Shown here: positions 17,656 to 28,500 of the stretch, one piece after another | How the letters are laid out: each line of letters starts with the position of its first letter | Numbering within the stretch: the first letter of the stretch is position 1 | Assembly: GCA_964493505.1 (NCBI GenBank) | Contig: CAZBNP010000010.1 | Span: 62,001 to 126,000 of the forward strand | DNA from: Chryseosolibacter sp964493505 | GTDB lineage: Bacteria > Bacteroidota > Bacteroidia > Cytophagales > Cyclobacteriaceae | Length of the DNA: 64,000 nucleotides | Direction of reading: 5' to 3' | The notes under the pieces: model-generated | Databases searched by the model: none | Told to the model about the DNA's origin: nothing | The model's input: only the letters and a program-made list of their open reading frames with translations | Translations under genes and position numbers: made by a program

Positions 17656-18516
17656 CTAAAGCTCCTGCATTTTTATGATGACGTCAAGATCATCCGCACC
17701 TTGATTATACGAACTGAGATACATCAGTCCTTTCTTACCCAGATTGGTCTGAAAAGCGATGACCTGTCCAACTTCGATAAACTGAAGGTACGTCTGATTG
17801 ATATTAAGTTTAGTCAACTCAACGTCGTTGTCCATAGCATCAAACTCAGCTTTCGTGAATTCCGTAATCAGGAATTTCGCACCGCTGTCTGCGAATCTCT
17901 CATGACCGACTTCTGTATCGGTGTCATTGAGTGAAAGCGTCTTGTAGAAAACATCCATATTCGGAACTTTATCGGCGTTAGCGCCGCCCAGCGAAAACCC
18001 GCCATACCCCTCAGGAATGTCAAGATCCCAACGGCTGAAATTGCCAGGGCTGATAGGACCGCCCATAGTAATCATCTGAGCTTCCGTTAACGGAATAGAC
18101 GGAGGAACCAAAGCCGTTACGGCGATCTTAATGGATGTAGTTAAAACCTGATCACGTTCATCCGTAACCTCCACTTTAAAATCTATGGTAGTGTCCTCGA
18201 AGGGAAGATTCAATATTACCTGCCTGGAATAGGAATCATCACCGACGGCAGCTGAAACCGATTCCGAGACGCCATTAATTGAATGGCTAAGTGTCTTAAC
18301 AAGCGCCGGAGCGGAAATTGAATAGCTAACGACTAACGTTGAATCCTTTGTAACGGAAACGCTATACTCCGAGCCGGTTGGAGTAAGACCTGGTACACTT
18401 ATCGTAGCCGTCGGAGCGGCCGGCACTACCGGCTCATCATCGTCACTACATCCAACAAGAAAAAGCATTGCACTTCCAATCGCGAGTGCCGTCAAATAGG
18501 TTAATCGATTCTTCAT
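17656..18516 (-). CDS. Small surface lipoprotein with Ig-like N-terminal module
   Basis: The ATG at 18514-18516 precedes a lipoprotein signal peptide with lipobox FLVGC and a DDDEP tail, giving 286 residues; upstream ATGs at 18517 and 18523 are alternatives. Residues about 30-130 are the Ig-like module (VTKDSTLVVSYSISAP, SINGVSESVS, DFKVEVTDERDQ). The C-terminal half includes SRWDLDIPEGYGGFSLGG and no known motif. The left-edge gene (1-658) is its close paralogue. It lies between the DUF1735-like gene and the beta-helix gene in the locus, so it probably serves on the cell surface in glycan capture; this is inferred. Confidence 0.72.
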   Translation of the reverse strand: MKNRLTYLTALAIGSAMLFLVGCSDDDEPVVPAAPTATISVPGLTPTGSEYSVSVTKDSTLVVSYSISAPALVKTLSHSINGVSESVSAAVGDDSYSRQVILNLPFEDTTIDFKVEVTDERDQVLTTSIKIAVTALVPPSIPLTEAQMITMGGPISPGNFSRWDLDIPEGYGGFSLGGANADKVPNMDVFYKTLSLNDTDTEVGHERFADSGAKFLITEFTKAEFDAMDNDVELTKLNINQTYLQFIEVGQVIAFQTNLGKKGLMYLSSYNQGADDLDVIIKMQEL

Positions 18517-18569
18517 CATTCTCATCTTCAAAATATATTGGTTCAAAAATATAGACTATAGATTAATAT

Positions 18570-19133
18570 TCAGGGCGTAGAAGCTTTCGGATCGATGAGG
18601 ATAATCGTGGTTTCAAGGTTTGGATTCGTCCGTCTCGCGTTACTCGACACCGTCACACCAAGCGCAAATTGCTCATCTGGCGCGTTGGTATTGCGCTCCA
18701 GTAAAAAAGCAAGATCTACGACAAGGTCAAATCCTTCGGAATCGTGTCCATCCAGAACTGTAATTATTGAGGGAATGTTGTAATGCTCAGAACCAAGTAG
18801 TTTTACCGAGGGGGCCAGCGTGCCCGCGTTCATAAGTGCTGAAATCGTATCGGTGTCAACCTGGATGATCACATCAAACGTACCTTTCCGGTCAATACCT
18901 GCGCGGTAGACGCTTAGAGGAACAACAAATTTCCCGTCTTCAATTCTATATCTGAAACGGTCTCCTTCCGTAGGATGTGCTCCTATTTTTTTCACTCCCT
19001 TTTTTACCTCGTAGACATTATAGCCGGCTGCAGGCATGTAAATACTCTGCTCGGGATATTCCGAATCGGCATACTCCCGGTAATCGCATGAGGCAAGTAT
19101 CGCGAACGACATGATAATCACTATAATCCGCAT
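18570..19133 (-). CDS. DUF1735-like SusC/D-associated lipoprotein
   Basis: The ATG at 19131-19133 gives 187 residues with a lipobox ILASC followed by DYREYAD. The body is one Ig/BACON-like beta domain (IYMPAAGYNVYEVKKG to TIILIDPKAST) of the kind annotated DUF1735 and commonly encoded just after SusD genes in Bacteroidota. It lies 65 bp after the susD stop. The role of such proteins is a surface glycan-binding accessory. The family call rests on size, position and the general pattern, not on a database search. Confidence 0.6.
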   Translation of the reverse strand: MRIIVIIMSFAILASCDYREYADSEYPEQSIYMPAAGYNVYEVKKGVKKIGAHPTEGDRFRYRIEDGKFVVPLSVYRAGIDRKGTFDVIIQVDTDTISALMNAGTLAPSVKLLGSEHYNIPSIITVLDGHDSEGFDLVVDLAFLLERNTNAPDEQFALGVTVSSNARRTNPNLETTIILIDPKASTP

Positions 19134-19197
19134 ATTCTCTGATCTCTGGAACATACTTTGTTGCATTTAAATATTTCGAATCTCCAAACGGTAATGA

Positions 19198-20892
19198 CTA
19201 CCACCCCGGGTTCTGCTGCCATTCGGGCATTTGTAAAAGTTCAGATTGCGGAATGGGGTACAGATACATCTCCGGCCTCCATGCCCTATCTTCGACCTTG
19301 ATCTTCTCGTATGAATACAGGTCTGTATCCAGCCTGTTGATCTCGACACCTTGCAACGGCGCACCGAACGCTTCCTCTCCCGTTAACCAACGTCTCACGT
19401 CCCAGAATCTGTGACCTTCAAAAGCCAGTTCCACCCTGCGCTCATTGCGAATTCTCTCACGCATCTGTTCCTGCGTCAGGCCTTCTGGTAAAGGTGGCAT
19501 GCTGACACCAGTTCTGGCACGAACGGCATCAACATACCCCTTAATATCTGCGTTACCGGGATCATACTCATTCAAGGCCTCCGCATAGTTCAGGTATATC
19601 TCTCCAAGTCGTATTAATATCCAGGTGTGTACGCTCGTCTCGCCGCGAAGCACATTGATGCTTGGATCAACATACTTTCTCAGATAGTAGCCGGTTCTGG
19701 AAGCCCTTGCTGTTCCCTTGCCATCACGTCCGCCCGTCCATAGTTCAATCGGCCGGTCTCTGTAGATGTTCTGATTTGTTAGTACGGTCATTTGTAACCG
19801 GGGATCGCGATTCTCATAAGGACTGGTGGCATGTGCCAGGTTGTTCCAGTCAAATGGCGAGCCGTCAGCCATTTCAAACGCGTCAACCAGGTTCTGTGAG
19901 GGGCAGTTGCCACTCCTGCCCAGATCGTATCCAATGGGAAGATTTATCCGTTCGAAATAGTTGCTGGCACCTTCTCTGCGCGCGAGGATGATCTCGGCGG
20001 AATTGTAGGTACGGAAGAGTCCCTCGAAGTTCTGAGCTAGTGAATAGGCGGGCAGATCAATCACTGCTTTTGCGGCATCCGCTGCAGCTTTCCACTTTGC
20101 TGCCCTGTCAGTTTTCTGACTCGCGATCAGCTCGGGATGACCAAAACCACCAGCCCATGAAGGATTATTGAACAAGTCACTTGCCGCATATAACAGTACT
20201 TTGCTTTTCAGCGCGAGCGCCGCGCCTCTTGTGGCCCGACCAAGCTGAGCAAACGGGTACTCGGTCACATTGGGTAACCTCATCGCCGCAAGGTCACACT
20301 GGATCGTGATAAACTCAATACATTCATCCAAACTCGCCCTGCGGAGATTTTGGTAGTCATCGTCCTGTTGGTACGTCTGCGTAAGTAAGGGAACCCCGCC
20401 ATACCGTCTCACCAACTCAAAATAGAAGTAGGCTCTTAAGAACATCGCTTCGCTTTTCCACCGCTGGATTTCCTGCAAACGCGATACATATACCGCTTGT
20501 GCGGAGGGGCTGGGATCGAGCCTGTACACATCCAGGTCAACCTCGTCGGAAGTCTCGAGAAACCTGTTCGCTTTATAGATCGCGCGGTACAACGTATACC
20601 ATTGATCGTCCGGATTGCTAATGGCATTCCAGTTTCCATTGTTGAACCTATGAATAGCCGATGACTCTATCGTAAATTCGGCATCATCAGCGGCGCTGGA
20701 TAGCATCGCGTCGCCCACAGGATTAAAACCTGATGGCAATCCCTCGTATATCGAATTGAGACGATTGTAGGTATAGTCATAACTTGCCATAACCTGGTGT
20801 TCTTGCAGATTGACAGCCACCTCCCTTTCCAGGTCGACACAGGCAGTCACTGACAGGCCAAAAATCACAAGTGTTAATATCCCGATTTTCAT
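19198..20892 (-). CDS. SusD/RagB-family outer-membrane nutrient-binding lipoprotein
   Basis: A 564-residue protein with lipobox LSVTAC (Cys18) and the SusD pattern: helical TPR-like stretches (WKSEAMFLRAYFYFELVRRY) followed by GGVPLLT, later LRRASLDECIEFI, and near the end IRNERRVELAFEGHRFWDVRRWL. It binds glycan or oligosaccharide at the cell surface and forms a lid on its SusC partner, encoded 10 bp upstream. The mature sequence ends MYLYPIPQSELLQMPEWQQNPGW, as in many family members (the last residues before the stop at 19198). It is the second of two consecutive SusC/D pairs in this locus. Confidence 0.93.
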   Translation of the reverse strand: MKIGILTLVIFGLSVTACVDLEREVAVNLQEHQVMASYDYTYNRLNSIYEGLPSGFNPVGDAMLSSAADDAEFTIESSAIHRFNNGNWNAISNPDDQWYTLYRAIYKANRFLETSDEVDLDVYRLDPSPSAQAVYVSRLQEIQRWKSEAMFLRAYFYFELVRRYGGVPLLTQTYQQDDDYQNLRRASLDECIEFITIQCDLAAMRLPNVTEYPFAQLGRATRGAALALKSKVLLYAASDLFNNPSWAGGFGHPELIASQKTDRAAKWKAAADAAKAVIDLPAYSLAQNFEGLFRTYNSAEIILARREGASNYFERINLPIGYDLGRSGNCPSQNLVDAFEMADGSPFDWNNLAHATSPYENRDPRLQMTVLTNQNIYRDRPIELWTGGRDGKGTARASRTGYYLRKYVDPSINVLRGETSVHTWILIRLGEIYLNYAEALNEYDPGNADIKGYVDAVRARTGVSMPPLPEGLTQEQMRERIRNERRVELAFEGHRFWDVRRWLTGEEAFGAPLQGVEINRLDTDLYSYEKIKVEDRAWRPEMYLYPIPQSELLQMPEWQQNPGW

Positions 20893-20901
20893 TGTACGTA
20901 A

Positions 20902-23718
20902 TTAAAATTCAATACTCGCACCCAAACTCAACGTCCTCATAGCCGGATAGCCACTCAGTGTTTCAGGGTCACTATATTCCAGGTGATCAATCGAAAATAC
21001 ATTGGTACCATTGACAAAGACCCGTACGTTCTCCATGCGTAGTCGCTCAACAATATGCCTGGGAATATCGTAGCCCAATTCCGCATGACGCAACTTGATG
21101 AAACTACCATCGCGTTGCCAGAATGTAGAGGGTTGAAAATTGTTTTCGTTGTTCGACGCCGACAGTCTTGGATAAGTTGCCGCCTCCGTATTTCCCGCAT
21201 GCCACCTTCCCAAGGCCATAGTAGATGCTTTGGCGTCATTTTGAAATGCATGGTAATAACTTCCAGCCAGGTACACCGACCGCCCGGTTACACCTTGCAG
21301 CATAAAATCAAGATAAAAACCTTTGTAAGAAAGCCGCGAACTAAGGCCAAGATTTAGCGTCGGCACCGCCGTGTTGCCGATCGGATAAAAATCTGCGTTG
21401 TCTATGATGTTATCACCATTCTGGTCCTTATACTTCAGATCACCAGGCTGAACACTTGCAAAGATCTGTGTGGGGCTGCTTTCAATGTCGGCCGCGTTTT
21501 CAAAGAAACCTATTGCCTCCAACAAAAACGGTTGATTGATCTGGCGCCCTGCCCGATACAAATAGGGTTGTACCTGAGGCGATTCCGCGCTATAAGCGAT
21601 CTCATTTTTCGCATACCATACGTTAGCCGTAATGGAATACCTGAACGTTTTCTCCAGGTTGCTCCTGTAGTTTATCGCAGCTTCTACACCCTGATTCTCA
21701 ACTTCACCAACATTCAGGTAAGGGTATTCCAGGCCAAGGAAACCCGGTACTTCCGAATAGGCCGGAACGAGTATATCATATCGTTTCTGCCTGAAGTAGT
21801 CGAGTGTTACGTTAAACCGATTCAATATCGAAGCCTCTATCCCTACGTTTAACTTCTCTTCTTTCTCCCAGGTAAAACCGGGATTTGCCACCCGGCCAGG
21901 CTCAATGCCAGGCACGTAAGTGTTTGTTCCTCCGAAATAATAACCGGAAGATCCGTTGTAGCTCGGGTCAAACATAAACCGCTCACCCCCTACGTTGTCG
22001 TTTCCGACGATCCCATAAGACGCCCTCAGTTTCAAAAAGCTGAAAGTATCAGACCGGCGAAAAAAATCCTCGTCAGAAATCATCCACCCTACCGATGCCG
22101 CAGGGAAGATCCCCATCCGATCATCCTTCGCAAAATTTTCGGATCCGCTATAGGCTACAGACAACTCCGCGATGTACTTGCCCTTATAGGTATTGGTGAA
22201 CCTACCGGCGACACCTACATGCTGAAACGGGAACACACTACCGTCCGCGGGATAATACTCGGATGGGCCGATCAATGTGAAGTGTTTGTAGTTGTACATC
22301 GTCATCGCGTCCAAGGCATAGTCACCGAACGACCTTTGATAGTTCAGGAAAGTCTGAAATGTCAAATTCTGCCACTGATCAGATTCTCCCTCATCGCCAG
22401 CCAGCTGCGTATTCTGACCAAACCTGGTATAGACGATCTGTCCATTGTCTTCTGAAATATCGAACCGCTCGTATTCCCTCGACTTATTGGAGTAGCTGAT
22501 GAATGTTGTGTGATACGCCAGGCGCGCTGTCGCACTCAAACCGGGCGTAAGTCTGTCAAGATCCGCATTCAGTTTGAAGGACGACTGAAATGTCCGGCTG
22601 CTCGAGGTATAAAACCCTGACTCAAGGATATCGCCAAGCGGGTTGGTGTATAATGAGTTACCGCCATAAGAGCCATCTTCATTATACACAGGAAAAGCAT
22701 TTGGAGGAAGGGTGCTCATCATGCCGAAAATCCCATCGGTGGTATTGGCGTATGGAGTACTCTTTTCTTCAACAGCGCCACCGAGATCGACCGCGGTGGA
22801 AAATGTATTCGACAACCTGATATCAACGTTTGTGCGAACATTGTAGCGTTGGTATTTGGCGTTAATGCTGTTGTCAGACAGATCTCCGGTCGTCTTGTAC
22901 AATCCGCCATTCGACAGCGCATTAACCGACGCAAAGTATTTCACATTAGTGTCCCCACCGGTAAAGTTCAGGTTGTAGTTCGCGATAGGCGCAGATGATC
23001 GCAAAATCTGGTCATACCAGTTTACGTTCGGGTACAGGTAAGGGCTGCTGCCTGTGCGATATGCTTCAAGTTGATCATTGCTATAGACAGGAACACTTCC
23101 GTCATTAACCGCACCCTCGTTGTAGAGCGTCGCGTATTCATAGGAATTCAGAAACTGCGGCAGTCGAATGGCTTGCTGAAATCCCAGTTGCGCGCTAAAA
23201 TTGATCTTCAGCGTGCCTTCATGTCCTCTCCTGGTGGTAACGAGCAAGACGCCATTGGCACCCCGGCTCCCGAAGATCGCGGTAGCGGAAGCATCTTTCA
23301 ACAACGATATAGACTCAATTTCGTACGACGACATCTGCTCGAACGAGCTTTCTATCCCGTCGACAACAATCAAGGGAGCTGTACCCGCCTCGCCGAACGT
23401 CTGTAAACCCCTCGCATACAATGCCGGAGAGTCGTTGCCCGGTTCATTCCCGCGCTGTACTACCATCAGGCCCGGAATCCGGCCGTATAGGGCATTGGCA
23501 ACATTAGGCACAAATGTCTCCCGCAATTCACTACCGCTAACGGCAGAGATCGAACTCGTCGACTGACGCGCATCTTGCGTACCGTAGCCTATATGTATCA
23601 CGCGTGTGTCCTTCCATGCAGCGGAATCGGGTACAGCGTCATGCGCTTGTGAAAAGCCTTTGACGCAGGCGCACATTGCCAAAGCTGTTATGAAATAATG
23701 TCTGTACTTGTAAAACAT
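20902..23718 (-). CDS. SusC/RagA-type TonB-dependent transporter without the N-terminal CNA-B-like domain
   Basis: A 938-residue TonB-dependent outer-membrane transporter. The signal peptide (to GFSQ) is followed almost directly by the plug (VIHIGYGTQDARQSTSSISA, NALYGRIPGLMVVQRG, LKDASATAIFGSRGANGV) and then the beta-barrel, ending ...SLGASIEF. The SusC-type plug motif is clear, but the roughly 80-residue carboxypeptidase-regulatory-like domain that other SusC proteins in the window carry (for example at 25548-28610) is absent, which explains the shorter length. It imports oligosaccharides with its SusD partner just downstream (10 bp gap) at TonB expense. Loss of the extension may affect regulation or TonB coupling; this is unknown. 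Confidence 0.92.
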   Translation of the reverse strand: MFYKYRHYFITALAMCACVKGFSQAHDAVPDSAAWKDTRVIHIGYGTQDARQSTSSISAVSGSELRETFVPNVANALYGRIPGLMVVQRGNEPGNDSPALYARGLQTFGEAGTAPLIVVDGIESSFEQMSSYEIESISLLKDASATAIFGSRGANGVLLVTTRRGHEGTLKINFSAQLGFQQAIRLPQFLNSYEYATLYNEGAVNDGSVPVYSNDQLEAYRTGSSPYLYPNVNWYDQILRSSAPIANYNLNFTGGDTNVKYFASVNALSNGGLYKTTGDLSDNSINAKYQRYNVRTNVDIRLSNTFSTAVDLGGAVEEKSTPYANTTDGIFGMMSTLPPNAFPVYNEDGSYGGNSLYTNPLGDILESGFYTSSSRTFQSSFKLNADLDRLTPGLSATARLAYHTTFISYSNKSREYERFDISEDNGQIVYTRFGQNTQLAGDEGESDQWQNLTFQTFLNYQRSFGDYALDAMTMYNYKHFTLIGPSEYYPADGSVFPFQHVGVAGRFTNTYKGKYIAELSVAYSGSENFAKDDRMGIFPAASVGWMISDEDFFRRSDTFSFLKLRASYGIVGNDNVGGERFMFDPSYNGSSGYYFGGTNTYVPGIEPGRVANPGFTWEKEEKLNVGIEASILNRFNVTLDYFRQKRYDILVPAYSEVPGFLGLEYPYLNVGEVENQGVEAAINYRSNLEKTFRYSITANVWYAKNEIAYSAESPQVQPYLYRAGRQINQPFLLEAIGFFENAADIESSPTQIFASVQPGDLKYKDQNGDNIIDNADFYPIGNTAVPTLNLGLSSRLSYKGFYLDFMLQGVTGRSVYLAGSYYHAFQNDAKASTMALGRWHAGNTEAATYPRLSASNNENNFQPSTFWQRDGSFIKLRHAELGYDIPRHIVERLRMENVRVFVNGTNVFSIDHLEYSDPETLSGYPAMRTLSLGASIEF

Positions 23719-23793
23719 ATATATTTTATCTGAACTGACTCATGCAAAACGATCTTGAAAATTTTCTTCAAAACGAGGAACATACTCCCGCGC

Positions 23794-25542
23794 CTAATTA
23801 TTTATATAACCCGGATTCTCTACGATATAACCCTTATTAACTTCCGTCAGTGGATAGGGGTGCAGATACATCTTTTTATGAAATATCCTTTTTTCAAATA
23901 CATAGAATTCATACCTGAACTCGGTGCCCGGGCTGACGGGACCGCCGCCAACGGGCGATATTTTCAAACCATAGAAATCGCCCTGCATGACGCCCTCCTC
24001 TTCGGCGATAAGCCAGCGACGGATATCCCAGAAGCGGTGGTCTTCGAAAAACAGTTCTATCGCCCGCTCGTTTCTGACACGTTCCCTGAACTGATCTTTA
24101 GTCAGACCTGCAGGTAAGTCGGGCATACCTGAGCGATTCCGGATGGTATTCAGATAGGCATACGCGTCTGCCGGTCCTTCCGCTTCATTGATCGCTTCCG
24201 CATAATTCAGATAAGCCTCGGCAAGTCTGAATACGGTCCAGTTTACTATTACAGGGTTCGATCGTGTTAACGCGTCGGGGATACCTTTTCTGAGCCAGGC
24301 ACCACCGAGGCATTGCGCTACGTGTGCCCCACCCAGATAGGTTTCCACTACCGGATAGTCTTCATTCCAGTACGCGCCGTTGTAGGCTATAGACTGTTTG
24401 AATCGGTAATCAAGTTCTTCATACTTCTGATTAAGGTCATCGCCACCATTCACATCCCACACCTGAGGCGTCCCGTCTCTTTTTTCATATTTCATCACGT
24501 GATTCATGGGGACAGAAACGCCTACCTGTCCGGCATAGATCGGACCGGGAACATAATTTCCCCAAGGCATCATACTCCATGCGTTCTGGCCATTGATAGC
24601 TTTATCAGCGAATATGATTTCGTCGTTATCCTGTTGCTCCCATACGTATTTGTAATTCTTATCGACACCCTGATCGTCTATAAGCCTCACGCCTCCTTCA
24701 CCCGCCGCGTCGATCACCGCTTTCGCAGCGTCAGCGGCAAGCTTCCACCTTCCTACGTCTTCATTACCATAACAAATGAGCGCGTTGTTACTGCCGAAAC
24801 TGAGATATGGCGTTGCTGTGTTAAATATCGGGCTGGCCGCCAGTAATAGTGTTCTGGATTTAACCATCATCGCCGCAAGCTTTGTTGCCCGGCCTCGCAT
24901 GATCCCGGTATTTGAAGCCGGAAGGAGTGCCGCGGCGGCATCACAATCGCCAATGATAAAGTTCACGCATTCTTCGATTGTACTCCGGGGAATCATCAAG
25001 TTGTCAGTAAGCAGGAATCGCTTATCGACAATCGGAAATCCGCCATAACGCTTAAGCATCTCCAGGTTCAAAAGCGCACGAATAAACAATACCTCGCCTT
25101 TAAACTGGTCGTATTCGCTGGCTGTCAGGCCAGGTACTTCATCGAGGCGCTCCAGCACTGTATTGATGCTTCTGAGCACTTCCCAGCGTTTCTCGAACAC
25201 AACGTCTTCATGCCAAATAATTGAACCCGGTCCGATAGACCCGCCGTTCCAGTCGTTACTGGGATACCAGCCTCTTTCGAGGTCACCTTCTTCAGTAGCG
25301 CCTCCCGTATTCAGCACATTACCACTAATGTCATTAAACCCCTTATATGGGTATCCCGCCGGTATCCCTTCAAAGTAGATCCCGGCTACGAATGACAACA
25401 GCTCAGTCTTCGAAGAAAATACAATGTCTTCGGTAATGTCAATACCGGGGGCCTTGTCAAGGAATTCGTCAATTCCCCTGTCGCACGAGGCAACAGACAA
25501 AACCAGAATTGACAGCACTACCAGATTGATTATCTTTCTCAT
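23794..25542 (-). CDS. SusD/RagB-family outer-membrane nutrient-binding lipoprotein
   Basis: A 582-residue protein with lipobox SVASC (Cys20) followed by DRGIDEFLDK. SusD hallmarks are LKRYGGFPIVDKRF, ECVNFIIGDCDAA, the tryptophan-rich surface loops, and near the end NERAIELFFEDHRFWDIRRW. It is the partner of the SusC gene 5 bp upstream (25548-28610) and binds the glycan at the surface. It is the first of two tandem pairs in this locus, which suggests two transport systems for different oligosaccharides from the same polysaccharide. Confidence 0.93.
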   Translation of the reverse strand: MRKIINLVVLSILVLSVASCDRGIDEFLDKAPGIDITEDIVFSSKTELLSFVAGIYFEGIPAGYPYKGFNDISGNVLNTGGATEEGDLERGWYPSNDWNGGSIGPGSIIWHEDVVFEKRWEVLRSINTVLERLDEVPGLTASEYDQFKGEVLFIRALLNLEMLKRYGGFPIVDKRFLLTDNLMIPRSTIEECVNFIIGDCDAAAALLPASNTGIMRGRATKLAAMMVKSRTLLLAASPIFNTATPYLSFGSNNALICYGNEDVGRWKLAADAAKAVIDAAGEGGVRLIDDQGVDKNYKYVWEQQDNDEIIFADKAINGQNAWSMMPWGNYVPGPIYAGQVGVSVPMNHVMKYEKRDGTPQVWDVNGGDDLNQKYEELDYRFKQSIAYNGAYWNEDYPVVETYLGGAHVAQCLGGAWLRKGIPDALTRSNPVIVNWTVFRLAEAYLNYAEAINEAEGPADAYAYLNTIRNRSGMPDLPAGLTKDQFRERVRNERAIELFFEDHRFWDIRRWLIAEEEGVMQGDFYGLKISPVGGGPVSPGTEFRYEFYVFEKRIFHKKMYLHPYPLTEVNKGYIVENPGYINN

Positions 25543-25547
25543 ACCAT

Positions 25548-28500
25548 CTAAAAGTTTATGCTGATTCCCAGGTTAAAGTTTCGGGTCATCGGATAAGGTT
25601 CCTGATTCCCGTTTGACGCCCCCTGCTCCGGATCAAAGCCAGGCAAGAGATCAGACCACGTTAATAAGTTGTTGCCATTGACAAAAACCCTTCCCGATTC
25701 AATTTTCAGTTTCTCAAAAATGCGCGGGGTGAAGCGGTATCCAATTTCAGCCTGCTTCAGTCTTAAATAGCTGGCATCCACAATCCATAGTGACGACGTG
25801 GTGTAGTTGTGATTGTAAATAGAGAGGCGCGGGAAACGAATATTCTCCCCCTGCACGTATCGTTCCTGGGTCCAGCTTTGATCCAGGTACTGCGGTATCG
25901 CCCGCTCGCGGGATATGACCTTTATCGCGGTCGAGTTATTGTATTGGTAAGAAACATCGGCAGCAGCCTGGAATAATATTGAAAAGTCAAAGCCGCGGTA
26001 GTCACCTCCTAATGAAAAGCCGAACGATTTGCCGGGGAAGTTTGAATAACCGATCGGCACATAGTCATATCCGTTGATAAGGCCATCGCCGTTAACATCC
26101 CTGTATATCACATCACCCGGTTGAATGTTCGTAGTTGTCGACATCGGCCTGTTTACATCATTGACCTCTTCCCATGTATTGTAAAAACCTTCGGCGATCA
26201 GACCGAAATACTGACCCAGGATCTGACCGGTTCTGTTCTGATAGGGAAATTGGTTTGGAATCTCGTCCCTGAATATGATCTTATTCCGCGCATAGGTAAA
26301 AATACCTTTCACCCAATAGTTCACCCGGCCAATGCGATCGTTGAACGTGACCTCGCCGTCAAATCCGCGGTTCTCCATTTTGCCCATATTGTAGGCGGGC
26401 AAGTCAGCACCGACAATGCTCGGTACGGTATTGATATTGGTCAGGATGTTGTTTCGTTGCTCTTCGAACAAGTCGACGTTTACACGTATTCTGTCCTTCC
26501 ACAAGATCAATTCAATACCCAGGTCCTTTTTAATAGCGCGTTCCCAGGTAAGGTCCGGGTTACCGATTTTGCTTTCATGAGAAGCCTGGTAATAATTGTA
26601 AGTGCTACCTACTTCTCCAAAATAATATCCGCCCGAGTATTCGTACGCAGAAGGTCTGTAGAGGAATCGCTCACCACCAATCTTATCGTTACCTACTTCA
26701 CCGTATGATGCCCTTATTTTCATAAAAGAAACGACGTTGTTCGGTATGAAAAACGATTCTTCAGAGAGTACCCACCCGATTGAATACGCGGGAAAAAAGC
26801 CAAATCGTTTTCCTTCGGCAAAATTCTCGGTACCGTTGTAGCCCCCGTTGAATTCCGCCAGGTACTTTTCCTTGTAGTTATAAGTAATCCTTCCCACCGC
26901 GCCCTGATAACCTGAGGGCACCAAATATTCCAGATTAGGATCGTATCGCTTGCTCTGGTTGTACAGCAACAAACCTGTGACATGATGGCCGGCGAAGTCC
27001 CTGCTATAGTTGAAACCACCCTCGGCATAGATAAATCGGTTCTTCCCAAAACTCTGGCTGGTATTGAATGGAGCATCAACCCGTCTTGGAACGAGAGCAA
27101 CGTTGCCGTCACTGCCACGAACAGCCAGATATGTATTCAGTGGCTTACTAATCGTGTTGCTCTGGCTGTTGTATGACTGGTGCGACAGCGCTACGTGAGC
27201 GGATAGCCCGGACGTAATAAAGTCAAGTTTCTGAACCGCCTTGATTCGACCCTTCAAATAATTCCGGTATTCTTTCGCATATCCGTAGTTAAACATGCTG
27301 CTATATGGATTTAGGGTATTCGGCACTCCGATGTCCACGAGTTTACCATCCAAAATACCGGCGGTTCCGCTGGGGCTGGCGTTGTTAATTGCCAGCATCA
27401 ATGACGAAATAGACGACCCCTCTCCCTTTCCTTTTCTGTTTTCATTGGTTGTAGATAAGTCGACAGAGAGCGTTAGGTCTTTGGTAACACTGAAATCCAG
27501 GTTGGAACGGAAATTATATCGCTTGTAGTTGATCTGAGCATCGAACAAGTCGTCGACCGCAGTTGTGTTGTTGAGCAACCCACCCTGATCAAAATACCCG
27601 ACGGAAGCAAAATACTTTACCTTTTCAGTTCCACCGCTGATATTGAAGTTATGCTGTGTCTGCAAATTGTATGGTTTCAGCAGTTCGCTATGCCAATCTT
27701 TATCCGGATAAAAAACAGGATCCGCCTTGCTTTCAAACATCGCGAGGTCATACTCGGTATAGGGCGGGTTATAACCACCGGATATATATGAGTCATAGCG
27801 AAGGGCTTCGTTGAACGTGCGGGCATGATCGTAACTGTTCATGTTTTGCCTTACATCAATGAATTGAGTTACAGCAGCGTTGAAGGTATAACTGATTTTG
27901 GGCGCGCCAACCTGACCGCGTTTAGTGGTTATGAGGATAACACCATTCGCTCCCCTCACTCCATATACAGCCGTAGCAGATGCGTCCTTCAGAATGGCGA
28001 TGTTCTCAATCGTATTGGGATCAAGGTTGTTATAATTCTCGCTTTCAATACCATCAATCATCACCAAAGGAGCCAGCGAGCCCGAAAAAGTACTGGCCCC
28101 CCGTATGCGTATCTCCGCCTGATCATAACCTGGCTCGCCGCTGGCCTGCTTGGTTAGCAAACCGGGCATCCGGCCTACCAACGCGTTACTGATGTTGGCT
28201 TGCGACGATTGCAACAGTTCTTTAGTCTCGATGGAAGATATCGCGCCCGTCACCGTGGCTTTCTTCTGCGTACCAAAGGCAACGATAACAACCTCATCCA
28301 GCGCCTGAGACGACGACTCCAACAGTACATTAATAGTACGCGACGAGCCGATGGAGGCGGTCGTAGTCTCCATTCCCACGAAAGAGAAGATCAATGTTGA
28401 TGCTCCTTCCGGGACCAAAATAGAGTAGCGGCCATCCATGTCGGTTACAGTACCCGTGTTGGGGGACTCGCCCACCACCACGGTTACGCCCGGTAACGTT

